Source: Rhyacophila brunnea (Eukaryota; Arthropoda; Insecta; Trichoptera; Rhyacophilidae). From it: a stretch of DNA of 64,000 bases. The notes below the pieces were generated by a model. It worked only from the letters and a program-made list of their open reading frames with translations. It was not told the origin of the DNA and made no database searches. A program made the position numbers and the translations under genes. The stretch covers positions 558,001 through 622,000 of the forward strand of contig JAGYXB010002037.1 in assembly GCA_022495005.1 (NCBI GenBank), read 5' to 3'. Positions 32,986 through 44,410 of this stretch are shown piece after piece (the first letter of the stretch is position 1; each line of letters starts with the position of its first letter).

Positions 32986-33646
32986 GATATTGGCAACATT
33001 TATGAGTTTATTTTTCATATACAAAACAAAATACAATTGCCCGCCATTGGCCGTTGTTTTCTTTATTGGTTAAATTGTTTGCTGTCCATTACACACATTG
33101 TAAAAGATGAACCTTGCCGTTATGATTTTGTAGAAATCACTTAGTGCTGTGAAGTATCCAAAACACACGTAAGTAAATCCATTAATAATAATTACGTTGA
33201 TGTACATTCACTGACGTTTTAACCTCCTACCTCGAAAACAATAATTTAATCTTAAGGGTTCATAGGTAAGTAATTGAATGACATGTGCTTTTGCTGTGTC
33301 GACATCCAATATCGGTGTTTCTAGCACATGTTTATACATTAATGAACGTCACAATAACGTTATCTCAATCTATGACTACGGTTTAATTTATAGACGACTG
33401 AGGGTACTTTCAACAAAATTCCAATTGTTTCAAGTTTTGTTATTGCCATGTTTGCTGTGGAATATGTGCAAAAACTCTCAATTAGTTTAATAGTTTGATG
33501 CCCCGTTTACACGTGCATGGATTAACTGCTGACAGTACGTATTTTCGCGGAATTAACAAGAAAATGTACATGTAAACCAATGACATCATTGGTGTAAACA
33601 TATTGTATTTTCATGCAGTTGCAAGATGGCATGCATGAATAAAAAA

Positions 33647-33945
33647 GGGTAAATGTGCCGCAGAGGTGGACATGGGATTTTACAACTTTCTTTTTAGACC
33701 AAACCTAACATAACATAACCTAATCTAACCTACCCCAACCTAATATTACGTCATATAATCTTAGTTTGTGATAATGGTGTATCTTATGTATGTAAATTTG
33801 AAATTTTCAATTACTCAACGATTATTGGATCGAAAAGCCGATGCGCCGACAGAAAAAGGTTTTTATTATAATTGTCTACATGAAAAAACTGTTTTCGAAA
33901 AAAAAAATACAAAAACTCGTGTCCACCTCTGCGGCACAATTACCC
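33647..33945. mobile_element. MITE family K, copy 2 (intact)
   Basis: The inverted ends are GGGTAAATGTGCCGCAGAGG and (complement of right) GGGTAATTGTGCCGCAGAGG. The uninterrupted string CTTTTTAGACCAAACC inside is the empty target of hAT B. Compare 3,177-4,673. Degenerate CCTAA repeats follow that string. Confidence 0.65.
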
Positions 33946-34088
33946 AAAATAGTTCGGAAGCTTCTACCTGCCGTCAAAAAATGAACTACACCGCACAAAG
34001 ATTCATTTTGAGGTTAACCAATTTTTACTACTTGTCGAATAGTATCATAAAATGACAACATCGCGTCTCGCTTAATCTTGAAGAATGA

Positions 34089-34487
34089 TAGCACCTGTAC
34101 ACGTGCATGGAATTACTGTCGGCAATAGTGCTTATTTTAAACTATCATGACAATAACTGTTTACACGTAAAATTGCTGACTGTCTCTCCAATCTCATTCT
34201 TCAAGAGTAAGCGAGGCGCGATGTTGTCATTTTATAGTACTATCTGACAGGTCGTATTGAAAATCGGTTAAGCTCAAAATGAGTAGTTCGTTTTTTTACC
34301 GGAATGTTCGCTCCTATCGCTCAACTGCGCAGGCGCAGATCGAAAATTATCTTACTTGCGCGTTGAATTCGGAACCTTCCAAACTTCCTTGATTCATGCA
34401 TGCAATTCTGCTAACTGCAGGATTATCCATGTTTCCCCATACATTTTCTTACTTTGCACAGTAAATCTATGCACATGTAAACGGGGT
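34089..34487. mobile_element. MITE family M, copy 2
   Basis: It starts GCACCTGTACACGTGCATGG. Its complemented right end starts ACCCCGTTTACATGTGCATA. It is the duplicate of 526-898. A truncated further copy begins near 33,503 (CCCCGTTTACACGTGCATGG). Confidence 0.6.
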
Positions 34488-35177
34488 TGGAGTAATGAGA
34501 TTGGAGAGACAGTTAAACAGCTATTGTCATGATATTTAAAATACACATTATTGCTGCTAGCAAATCCATGCACTGTCCAAAAAGTTTCTTTGTGATAGTT
34601 TATTAAAATATGTCAATTCTCCTGTCTTCTGTAAATAATTAAAATTTTTATAACTAACACACTTATACTCTATAATTTAAACACATTTAGTTTTTTGGTT
34701 GGTATCCAGTGATAGGTATCCTCCGTCCAATGGCGCCGCAGACACTGATAAATCTGCAGGATGTATCATTCCATACAATATCTGAACAGACAAATGGGTA
34801 TCCAGAAAAGGTTTAGACATATTCTGACAAAAATCTGTAGAGTGATCTTTATTTCAAAGTGGTAGTGGTTCAGTTTTAAGTACATCCAGTATGTATTTAT
34901 ATTATGATGAACATCTGGCGTTCAGACTCATAGGGGAGAAAAAAACCCATAATGATACAAATACAGTTTGGAAATTAACATTGAAGTTTGCGGCAGGAGT
35001 TTGCAAGAAAGAGTCACTTTCATTTGTATTTTACAACATTTTTCTTAGGTCGTATTCTTATTTGTCCGGTACAAATCTTGCAATCGATTTTTAACTAACT
35101 TCCCGACTAGCTAGACATTTGAAACTTTTAGAACACATCAGAACACAATGCCAATGCATTTTTTTAATACTTTTAGC

Positions 35178-38037
35178 CAGGGCTTTTTTTTCCATTTAAC
35201 GCGGTGGAACGGCGTTCCGGCACCTTTTTTCACGGTTTTATTTCAAAATCAATTAAACGAAAAAATATTTGCGCTTAAGTAATTACAATAATAATTCGTT
35301 AAAATGATAAAATAAGGTACAGGTGGAAGCCATTTTGAATGTTGGCGTGTTAGTGTTAGTGAAATAACCGTATAGTTTAAATAGCAAACATGCGTATGTA
35401 ACTAGCTTCATACGTATGCTGCGTATTATGATTTTGACAGTTTGACGTTTATCGCATGGCAGCATCTGCGTATATTGTTATTTACGTTTGTTTAGTCAGT
35501 TTGTGTTACGATTACGTGTTGTGCAACTATTTTATATATTATTTAGTGCAACCCCAAGTTTAAATATGAAAAAAATTTCCTGTTACTTCTCAACCACCGG
35601 CAGCGGCGCCGATTCCGCAAATAAAAAGCTCAAAACAGAAACGATGACAGAAGATATGGAAATATCGGTACATGTAGATGTTCCTGAATCATCTCTAGCT
35701 GATCTCGGGGATCAAGGTCGAACTCAAAACGATTGGCCAGACTGCTGGTCATTAGATCAAAAAAACGATTTTTGCTCAAAAAACGAATGGTTGAACGTAC
35801 ACAAAATGAAACTTGGCTGCACAATTTGCAGAAACGTTGGAACTCTTGGAACTGAAACGACAATGGGAATGAAAATATCCAAAGAATGGGCCAATAATGA
35901 AATCACGTATTCTGGGAAAGAGAGGAAGCTACAATTGGGGTCACTTCGAAAAAAAATTTTCGATCACAGAGGATCTATTGCACACAAAGCAGCGTTAAAA
36001 TCATTTCTGAAGCCAAAAAAAAGCAGATTGAAAATACTTTTTTAAAATCGTTATCTCGCGAAAAAGTAATAACAGCAAACATTTTTCGAACTGCATATAA
36101 AGTAGCTAAGGAAAATCAATCATTCAATATGTTTGAAAGTGAAATTAATCTCCAAGAACTAAATGGGATCGAAATGGGTCATATTCTCCATTCCACTAAC
36201 GCATGTGTTAACATTGTAAATCATATATGTGATGAAATGAGAAAAAATGTTTTCAAAGAAATTGTTCAATCGAAAAATATAATTTCTTTGATAATTGATG
36301 AGTCTACCACCATAAGCCAAAAAACCACCCTCATTGTGTATGTTCGATGCTGTGTCGAAAGTGTTGGAATGAATTCACCAATTAATTTGTTTTTGGATTT
36401 GATTGAACTTAAAGACGTAACGGCAAAAGGAATATTTGAATCATTACTCCAATCTCTTGATTTATATGGGATGACAGAAGAATATTTAAAAAAATATTTA
36501 GTTTCGGTTGCATGCGACGGCGCTGCTGTGATGTTAGGTTCTAAAAATGGAGTGAAAAAATTGCTGACAGAAAAATTTCCTTCAATTATAGTTTGGCATT
36601 GTACTAATCACAGATTAGAATTATCAGTAAGTGATGTTGTAAAAAAAATTTCAGGGATCAATAGATTCAAATCATTTATTGATAAACTTTATGTTTTATA
36701 CCACGCGTCGCCGAAAAATAATAGAGAGTTGCATTTATGTGCAGAATCACTAGCGTTGAGGTACTGAAAATCGGAAGAGTTTTAAGTACCCGATGGGTGG
36801 CATCTAGTTTTCGTTCAGTTTCGGCTGTGTGGAATAATTATGAATCCCTTGTGCGTCATTTTGAAGAAGCGATGAATGACCCTACAAGAGATAAAAATGA
36901 CAAGTGTACTTACAGTGGCTTAAAGAACAAAATAACATCAACAGCATTTTTATTGGATCTAGCATTGATGTGCGACGCTCTCCAAGAATTGTCGGAACTT
37001 AATTTTGGACCTACAAAATCGCAATGTGAACCTTTACATTGCAAATCGAAAAATAAATGAACTCGTTCAAGTTTTTGAAGAAAGAAAACAGAATTTTGGA
37101 CCCTATTATAAATGTGCTGCAGCTGCTATAAGCAATCTGCATTTTCGTGGAGTTTTACTTCACGAAAAAGTTTCTAAAATGATCCTCCTATTGATCCGAA
37201 AATATTTTATTCCACGTTGAAAACGTCAATTGAAAAAAGGCTGCTAGATAATAAAGATGTTGAGTTTGCACTTTGGGCTCGCGTACTTGACCAAAAATAT
37301 TGGCCTGAAGACATTGATAATCGGTTGACATTTGGAGAGATGGAAATTAGAAACATTTCGATCAGGCTACAACTAGATGAACGAGAAATGATTCGTGGAT
37401 TTCGCGAATACATTCTCGAAAAGACATATTCTGAAAAACTCTTGCGTTTGGTATATGCTCTGAATTCTATTCCCATTTCTTCAAGTGAATGTGAACGGGG
37501 GTTTTCGCAAATGAATCTTATTATTACCCCAACAAGAGCTTCGTTAAACACTAAAACAGTTTCGGCACTCTTGTTCATCAAACTCGTGGGACCACCCTTG
37601 ACACTTTTCGATCCTTCAAAATATGTTGATAGGTGGTTACTTAAAGGAAGACATTCGGCCTTAGACTCTAACACTAAGAAAAGGAATCGAGATGATGTAT
37701 CAGACGAGAATTGGAAAAACTTTGGAAATCACTCTAAACTTTTATTCAAGTTCATAAATAAATACATTACATATGTATTTACAATTATATTTTAAAGTTA
37801 GTCTTATTTAGTCTTATTTGTACAATATATTTCAAATATAATGTATGTATTTTATTGTTTCTGTAGCTTTGTTTTGACTAAAATAAAAAATTATCGTAAA
37901 AATCAACCTTTTTTTGTTCGCTTCGTGGCATAGCTCCTTTAAATTTCATTTAAGTGACATTTGAATATAATTTTATTTAGTAAAAAGCTTGACATGAAGT
38001 GAGTTCCGGCACCTTTTTTTTTTAAAAAAAAGCCCTG
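35178..38037 (+). mobile_element. hAT transposon A (KIAA1586-like), nearly full length
   Basis: The left end is CAGGGCTTTTTTTTCCATTT and the complemented right end is CAGGGCTTTTTTTTAAAAAA. Inner repeats of GTTCCGGCACCTTTTTT lie near both ends. The perfect 8-bp duplication CTTTTAGC is at 35,170-35,177 and 38,038-38,045. The family B copy at 43,981-44,410 has CTTTTAGC once at the matching place, an exact empty site. It is 2,860 bp with a broken transposase gene. Confidence 0.95.
35566..37795 (+). pseudogene. hAT transposase (KIAA1586/ZMYM-like), frame-broken
   Basis: Reading starts at the ATG of MKKISCYFSTTGSG. An upstream frame to 35,488 exists but is not needed. N-terminal part: WLNVHKMKLGCTICRNVGTL, a zinc-finger-like segment of this family. 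Middle: IISLIIDESTTISQKTTLIV with the first catalytic D, then VACDGAAVMLGSKNGVKKLL with the next, and WHCTNHRLELSV. C-terminus: ALNSIPISSSECERGFSQMN, the hAT dimerisation motif, then a stop at 37,795. The frame changes at ~36,008 (in a run of A), ~36,765, ~37,035 and ~37,210, so no whole protein is made. Introns are not a good explanation because no splice sites fit. It resembles proteins named E3 SUMO-ligase KIAA1586-like, which derive from hAT elements. Confidence 0.85.
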
Positions 38038-38431
38038 CTTTTAGCCATCTTTAGTAGAATTGAATTCATTTTTAGTTAATTCTGTTTTGTATGAAAAGTT
38101 ATTTCGATACCATTATTGGTTGCTAGGGGGTCCTAGCGACTAAATTATTAAATAATATATACGTGCGTTACTATGGAAATCAATATGAAATGAGATTTCA
38201 TTATTCAGTATTTCTATCGAGTACAAATTTTTTTGATCGTTTAAGGCTAGTCAAGTCAAGTTTATATGATTCAACAGTAAATTTAAATATGTTGTATATA
38301 AAAAGTTCTTTTTATCTTGTAATTATATCTGTTTAGTACCAAAGAACAAAGTTTTTATGGGATGACTCTGGCAGATTAAAATTTTGTTGTTATTTTTTTT
38401 TCACACATTTCGTCCATAAATGGCTACAGCT

Positions 38432-38590
38432 CAAATCGAGCCTTGACTTCAATTCTCTTTCTCCATTTTGTACGGTCTCAAGTCAGTCGCAGGACTGTGA
38501 CTGCGGACACCAAGTGCTTCAAGGCGTCAATTTGTCACCCCTTACTCCCTCACTCCATGGATCCAGCCAAGTCTTACTTTTCCCACATGA
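38432..38590 (-). pseudogene. LINE reverse transcriptase 3' tail (duplicate)
   Basis: The duplicate of 4,780-4,945, with further base changes. On the minus strand, pieces corresponding to W-x-x-G-V and KRIEVKARFEL followed by a stop can still be seen. It is not functional. Confidence 0.5.
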
Positions 38591-38649
38591 CTGTTGGCTG
38601 GTGAGAGACATATTCTGCCCACCCGAGCCGCAGCATTTTAATATGTATC

Positions 38650-39105
38650 GAGGGGCTTGGGTATACAGTGAGTTCTCGACTTACGACGGATTACCGTTCC
38701 GCCACCTAGGTCGTAAGTTGAATTTCATTATAACAGGCAGGTGCTTTCTGGATGACGTGGCTACCTTCGAAGATCTATTAGGGTCTGAGTCTATATTTTC
38801 AAATTATTGGATTTGTCTTTTTGTCCAATGTCTTTTTCATCACAATGTTTCTTTATTTTTGGAACCAAACAATTATTGTCGAACCAGTCTTGAAAATGGC
38901 ATTGTGAAATCTTTCAAACCAACCGGAGCTTGTTCTATTTTCATGCTAAGATTTGATTGTGGGGACAATTTTCGGAGGGATCCTGTATACTCCCAGTATA
39001 TACCGTATATAAATGTTAAATATTTACTTTTGATACCTGTTTTAATGAGTATGCACGCTTCAATTCGGCTTAAAAATCAATTGGATTGTTAAATGTATTT
39101 GTATC
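38650..39105. other. Copy-2-specific segment, possible truncated Tigger
   Basis: It begins TACAGTGAGTTCTCGACTTA, which resembles a pogo/Tigger end next to TA. I cannot find the partner end before the copies realign near 39,105. A long frame runs across it from 38,514 but shows no domain. The matching place in copy 1 carries the foldback half copy instead. Confidence 0.3.
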
Positions 39106-39377
39106 CTGTAACTTAACCCAACCTAGTCAGATACTTAGAAAAACTTTTTCCACAACAAGAAAACAGTGCTTTTGTATATAAAGATATTTAACTTTGATGT
39201 ATAAAATACCATCTTGAAATATTGACCAATGATTAATTTTGTTTTGTTGTTGTTTTCAGGTTGCTCCGATTTTGGAACTATTGTAACAGCAATCGAGCCT
39301 GTAACGTTGATGACGGAGTCTCCTCCTTTGGAACATATCGATTGTGTTATTGTTTCATATAACATTTGGAATATATG

Positions 39378-40475
39378 ATGAATATCAACAGTTTACCTTT
39401 AGAAATATTGGGTGAAATTTTCAGTTGCTTACCGTACAAGTCTATAATTTCAGTAGGACAAGTATGCAAGGTCTGGAAAGAAGTGTCAACAAGTCGTCGA
39501 ATATGGGATCGGTTCCCGATTATTTACAATTATATCGACGAGGGCACCTGCTCATATTTTGATTATAAATTTGGCGATCAATTTGACCATTTAACATTTA
39601 TTGAGTTCATTTATATTGATGATCCATGGACCATGGAAGACATTTTGAACAAATGCCCCAGGATTAATAAACTCCGTTTAACAAAATGCTGCATCGAATT
39701 TCAAATAATAAAAAATATTCGCTGCCTCGGAGCTCTGGAAACATTGATTATGAGAAGGTCATATATTGACAAGCGTAAGAGGATAATGTGTAACATTAAT
39801 TTTCGCTGTCATCCGTTATTGAAGACTTTGGTATTGACAGACTTCGGCTTGCGTGATCGCAATTTTAAGGGACTGCTTACATGTCAAAACCTTGAACATG
39901 TCAGTATCAGCGATATAAAAACAATTTCCCAGGAAAATCTTATTAAATTATTGATTCAACAAAAGAAAAAATTAAAAACTATGTGTTTGTTTGGCGGAGA
40001 GGAGTACGACGATACTGTATTGAAATATATATCAGAGTGTCCGAACATGTCCAAAGTTTCAATTACCAACTGTAGTAAGATTACATATTCTGGTTTGAAA
40101 TATTTGAACAAATTATGTAACTTAAAAATTTTAGGGTTAGGCTATAGCGATGTGTTCTCTGCCATAGATTTAATGGATTTTTTTTCAAACGAGAATTCGA
40201 AAAAATTGGTGGCGATTAACTTTAAAAAGATTGTGAACGTCAATATAGAGTTATTCGATCTCATTGCTAAAATGTGTCCGGATATAAAAAAGTTTCACCT
40301 CGTGCAATGTCCGTTGGTATGCCAATGGGATACGAGGTATCAGATTGAAATAAAATTTCCAAAAGCGTTTGTTGATTTTACGGATTACGATAAAATTAGA
40401 GACTCTTACGATGATGACCATTATGGCGCCTATGATGACTATTCTGATTATGAAGACTACTTTCTTGACTTCTAG
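39378..40475 (+). CDS. F-box/LRR protein, copy 2
   Basis: The predicted protein has 365 residues, intact, and is the paralogue of 6,821-7,960; about four in five residues agree. Residues ~3-45 are the F-box (NSLPLEILGEIFSCLPYKS, VCKVWKEVS, IWDRFP). LRR-like segments follow, including LLKTLVLTDFGLRDRNF, ECPNMSKVSITNC and LCNLKILGLGYSDV. The acidic tail differs: it is rich in D and Y (DDHYGAYDDYSDYEDYF) and lacks the LSDDS repeats. I chose the ATG at 39,378 because it matches copy 1. An extra ATG directly before it (39,375) exists only here because copy 1 has ACG. The putative 5' UTR intron acceptor is conserved at ~39,259. Role by family: Skp1-binding substrate receptor. Confidence 0.88.
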   Translation: MNINSLPLEILGEIFSCLPYKSIISVGQVCKVWKEVSTSRRIWDRFPIIYNYIDEGTCSYFDYKFGDQFDHLTFIEFIYIDDPWTMEDILNKCPRINKLRLTKCCIEFQIIKNIRCLGALETLIMRRSYIDKRKRIMCNINFRCHPLLKTLVLTDFGLRDRNFKGLLTCQNLEHVSISDIKTISQENLIKLLIQQKKKLKTMCLFGGEEYDDTVLKYISECPNMSKVSITNCSKITYSGLKYLNKLCNLKILGLGYSDVFSAIDLMDFFSNENSKKLVAINFKKIVNVNIELFDLIAKMCPDIKKFHLVQCPLVCQWDTRYQIEIKFPKAFVDFTDYDKIRDSYDDDHYGAYDDYSDYEDYFLDF

Positions 40476-41388
40476 ATTACTTTCTTACTTTTGTTACAAT
40501 ATATCGTCGCTGTAAGTGCAATACTGCGAATTAACCATTTTTGTAAATTTTCAAGAACCAAACAATATTGTTATAATGTGGGTTTGCTTTAAGTGTATTT
40601 TGAATTTCATCAGTGTATCTTGTGAAACTCATAAATACCATTAGGCCAACTGTGTTGGATTCTTGTGTCCATAATAGCGCCTGTATACTTTCATGGATTT
40701 ATGTCGAACTTCGTTATTACGATCACGGAAATAGCGAGATCTAGGATGTAATGAGGAAACATTCGTTGACATTTTAGTTTATGATTTTCTCCATACATTT
40801 ATTCACTTTTATAACGAGCTACTTCTCGGGTACACTGAGCAAAACTGTTAATGTGTCGATCGTTTAGAAACAACATTTTCGACCCTAAGCAATAAAATCC
40901 TTAACTAGACGGAAGATCGGATTACGTTTATGACTCTAGTTAAGTGTCTAAGTATCTAATTGTTGTTTTCGCCGACAACATTGAAAAAGTATCCATGCAT
41001 ATGGTTGATGGCATGTAAAAAATCCAAGCTTTGTGAAGTTAATAGGTACCTACCTACCAGAGCCGGCTTCTAAGCACTTCATTACAATAAACAACTTCTT
41101 TTGTAGTTTATAAGTGCCATGCTTGTTTCGGGGATTTTTAGGATGGTTTTCAGATTTTTTATGTTCTATGCTTAAATAGAACATGGCTTTAAAAATGTTA
41201 TATAACGAGTAATGCTTATAACAAGGAAATTCAGTCGGTCCCATCTTCCTCGTAATAACCAAGTTCGACTGTATTCAAGAGCAAATTAATGTTAGTTTGC
41301 TTTAGTGTATTTTGAATTTCATCAGTCTATATTGTAAAACTCATAAATACCATTAGGCCAACTGTGTTGGATTCTTGTGTCCATAATA

Positions 41389-41814
41389 GCGCCTGTACAC
41401 GTTCATGGATTTACTTGCACCAATAGTGTGTATTTTAAACTATCACGATAATCACTGTTTACCCGTAAAAATGCTGACTGTCTCCAATCTCATTCTTCAA
41501 GCGTAAGCGAGACGCGATGTTGTCATTGTATGGTGCTATTTGACAAGTTCAGACAGGTTCATAGATAATCGGTTAATGTCAAAATGTTCTGTGCGGTGTA
41601 GTTCATATTTTTTCCCGCAAGTCCGCCACTATCGTTCTACTGCGCAACCGCACCACCTCACAAGTACCAATTATTGCGTGAAGATTCAGAAGCTTCTGAA
41701 CTTTTTTGATCCATGCATGCAATCTTACAACTTGCACGGCAATAAAACTGTTTCTTGTTATGGCCGCGATATTATGTACTGTCAGCAGTAAATCCATGCA
41801 TTTGTGTAAGGGGT
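41389..41814. mobile_element. MITE family M, copy 3
   Basis: It starts GCGCCTGTACACGTTCATGG. Its complemented right end is ACCCCTTACACAAATGCATG. Found only in duplication copy 2. A 5' fragment of the same family (GCGCCTGTATACTTTCATGG) is at ~40,678. Confidence 0.55.
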
Positions 41815-42093
41815 AGGTATAACAAAGGAAAAAATTTCAAACCTCGTAACTACCAGGAATCATTAAGTTGGTCCTTTATTTAGAAAATTATTGGTTATAT
41901 TATATTGTCTGGAAGCGAAGTAATGTTGAAAGTACATTTTTATGTTGTAAAATTTTGTACAAATTCGTTTGTATATTCTTATTTTTTCTTTTATATTGTC
42001 GATAATAAAAATAGTAACAATGTCTAATACTATTAAATTTCATATACAATGGAACCCCGATTTTATGTGCCTGGAATTAACGTTTTCCCACTA

Positions 42094-42676
42094 CAGTACT
42101 CTCTCAGTAATCCGCCACCCCAAAAACCAGACAAGTGTCCCATTAGTGAAAGCGGCGGATTATAGTGCATACATACAAAATATGCTAAAAATTAAAACAA
42201 GTATTTCATAAAAATAGTTTTTTTTTGAGAAATTTGTACTAGCAAATTACGGTTTTATTTATAATCAAAATCAAGTATTTACTTACTAAATTATACATAT
42301 AAATAAACTAAGTTTATTAACTAAATATTAAACAGTAAATCACTTGACACAACCAGTTGTTCAGTGAGGCAAATATTCTTGAATGGCTTAGGATTCCTGG
42401 CTTTCCCTATGGCCAAAGGCTTTATTTTGTGTGTCCCGGTTGCATTGGAGCACAGCATAATTGTGATGCGGTCCTTGGGCACTTTCCTCCCTGGTACATT
42501 ACTTTCTTCGCGGTGAAAGTACGTTTTACGAAAGAGAAGTTTCCAAAATAAACCCGTCTCATCTGCGTTGTATACTTGAATTATAGAGCTTGATTTTGTG
42601 CTTTCAACTAGTAAAAATAACGGCGGATTATAGTATTTGTCGGATAATCGAGCAGCGGATTACTGAGAGTGTACTG
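42094..42676 (-). mobile_element. Tigger/pogo transposon 2, internally deleted
   Basis: The ends are CAGTACTCTCTCAGTAATCC and (complement of right) CAGTACACTCTCAGTAATCC, with TA at both flanks. Duplication copy 1 has the single TA in CCCACTATTTGCGTGCAG (9,418-9,419), an exact empty site. On the minus strand it keeps pieces of the same DDE fragment as Tigger 1 (CGTTGTATACTTG region at ~42,570). It is 583 bp and non-autonomous. Confidence 0.85.
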
Positions 42677-42869
42677 TATTTGCGTGCAGTTTCTGTAAGT
42701 CAGCTTCATTTCAGTACATTTAATTCTCGGTTTACTATTTTATTTCCTGCAAACATCTGAAATATTCAAAACTCAATGCATGGCAACCGTTGAAATGAAT
42801 TCTAAATGCATATGTGCATTTTTATTTATAAACATTGTGTCTACAGTGCCCAAAACCAAGGTTACATAT

Positions 42870-43122
42870 CGTAGACATACAGGCAGAAGTCACTAACTCC
42901 AGTTTTGACAAAATTGAGATTTTAATGACATTATATAGAAAAAGTAATGCTGCTTGATTGGCAGAAGTCACGATTTAAGATTATTGAACACATGAAAAAA
43001 TAAATGTAATGAATAACTCAAATAAAGATTTTACAACCATTTTAAGAACACCATAAACACAAAACATTGATTATCTCAGAACTGTGTATTTGGAGTTAGT
43101 GACTTCTGCCTGTACGCCCACG
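42870..43122. mobile_element. ATAT/CGT family MITE (S2)
   Basis: The ends are CGTAGACATACAGGCAGAAG and (complement of right) CGTGGGCGTACAGGCAGAAG, continuing as TCACTAACTCC on both. ATAT flanks it at 42,866-42,869 and 43,123-43,126. Copy 1 has uninterrupted sequence (GGTTACATAACGC at ~9,605). The TAC(A/T)GGCAGAAGT core is shared with S1. Confidence 0.75.
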
Positions 43123-43575
43123 ATATTATGTTTTACACCCATTCAAATATTGTTACAGCAAAGAGAAACATTGTAACTTCAAGAGAAAAGAAAGAATCTC
43201 GAAAGAATGTTTTGGCATATTATGCGCCAGACTGATTTGTATGACTTTTTAATATAGAAAAATTCAATTTACCTTTTATTGTCAGTTCCTTTAAAAACGT
43301 AGAATCGCAGTTTCACTGTTAAGTAGTATTAGTAAAATACAATGATAATGTGAATGAAAAGGCTTCAAGGCGAAAAGGCTTGTTAACATTTCATGATAAG
43401 CAATATATTGTATTGGTATAAGATAAGAAAAGTATATTTTTACATATTGTAATATACAATATAACCCTATATATGTAATTCATAGTGGAGGCTGTGGAGA
43501 TGGAGATTCGACATAAATAGTGCAATCTAAACTTTGTCAGTCATACTTTTTTTCATCGAACTAAGAGTATAAATT

Positions 43576-43955
43576 CGAGTGCTTAAAGTCAGACAACGTT
43601 ATCTATAAAAAATTGTTTTTTTTTTTTTTTGAGATAACGTTATTTTACATTTACGGCTACATGATAGTCAAACAACGTTATGTCAATCTTTTCTAATGTC
43701 TTATTAAATCGTCAGTAAAGTTTAACGCTAACTACGTAAGTTACCCTTGTTTCATATTTTTTTAAACTATCCCTATAAATTTTAACATCATCATAAGCAA
43801 GATAAATGTACAATACATAATAAATTATAAAATATTAACATTAGGTTTTAAATGAACATTTCCCTTGCTGAGTTACAAGAATCTAAAATAACGATTTTTG
43901 GCTCTCCTGTAAAGTTGCACTTTTGTAGATAGTGTTGTTTGACACTAAGCCCTCG
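43576..43955. mobile_element. MITE with AATT target duplication
   Basis: The ends are CGAGTGCTTAAAGTCAGACA and (complement of right) CGAGGGCTTAGTGTCAAACA. AATT is duplicated (43,572-43,575 and 43,956-43,959). Copy 1 has the single site in GTACAAATTGCAGATGG near 10,057. The phrase GACAACGTTAT or CAACGTTAT recurs inside. Like the ATAT family it uses a 4-bp AT palindrome and starts with CG. Confidence 0.8.
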
Positions 43956-43980
43956 AATTGCAGATGGTGTTGGTTAGTTT

Positions 43981-44410
43981 TTACAACGTATTTCTTAGGT
44001 CGTATTCTTCTTTGTCCGGTACAAATCTTGCAAACGATTTTCAACTAACTTCCCGACTAGCTAGACATTTGAAACTTTTATAATATATCAGAACACGATG
44101 CCAATGCATTTTTTTAATTCTTTTAGCCATCTTTAAGTAGAATTGAATACATTTTTAGTTAATTCTGTTTTGTATGAAAAGTTATTTCGATACCATTATT
44201 GGTTGTTAGGGGGTCCTAGCAACTAAATTATTAAATAATATATACGTGCGTTACTATGGAAATCAATATGGAATGACATTTCATTATTCAGTATTTCTGT
44301 CAAGTTCAATTTTTTTTGATCATTTTTTAAGCTAGTCAAGTCAAGTTTATATGATTCAACGGAAAATTTAAAAACGTTATATATAAAAAGTTCTTTTTAT
44401 CTTGTAATTA
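43981..44410. repeat. Repeat family B, copy 2 (empty site of hAT A)
   Basis: An uninterrupted copy of the repeat that carries hAT A at 35,178. It contains TTTAATTCTTTTAGCCATCT where the other copy is split. Inserted in the foldback element between GGTTAGTTT and TTAAAATTCAATTAAGCC. Confidence 0.8.

Larger units (their letters stand above)
35031..38324. repeat. Repeat family B, copy 1, carrying hAT A
   Basis: The ~430-bp family B repeat (TTACAAC... to ...CTTGTAATTAT) is split by hAT A at 35,178-38,037. Other copies are at 43,981-44,410 and, inverted, at ~60,986-61,427. Duplication copy 1 lacks it: near 3,147 the flanks TTTGTATTT and ATCTGTTTAGTACC are joined. Ends of the form TTACAA...TTGTAA suggest a MITE. 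Confidence 0.75.

Noticed and set aside
35488..35565. N-terminal extension of the hAT A frame
   Set aside because: The in-frame ATG at 35,566 begins the sequence typical of the family; the upstream part is hydrophobic and atypical.
38514..39092. 192-codon plus-strand frame
   Set aside because: Begins as the antisense of a LINE tail and crosses an insertion boundary; no domain.
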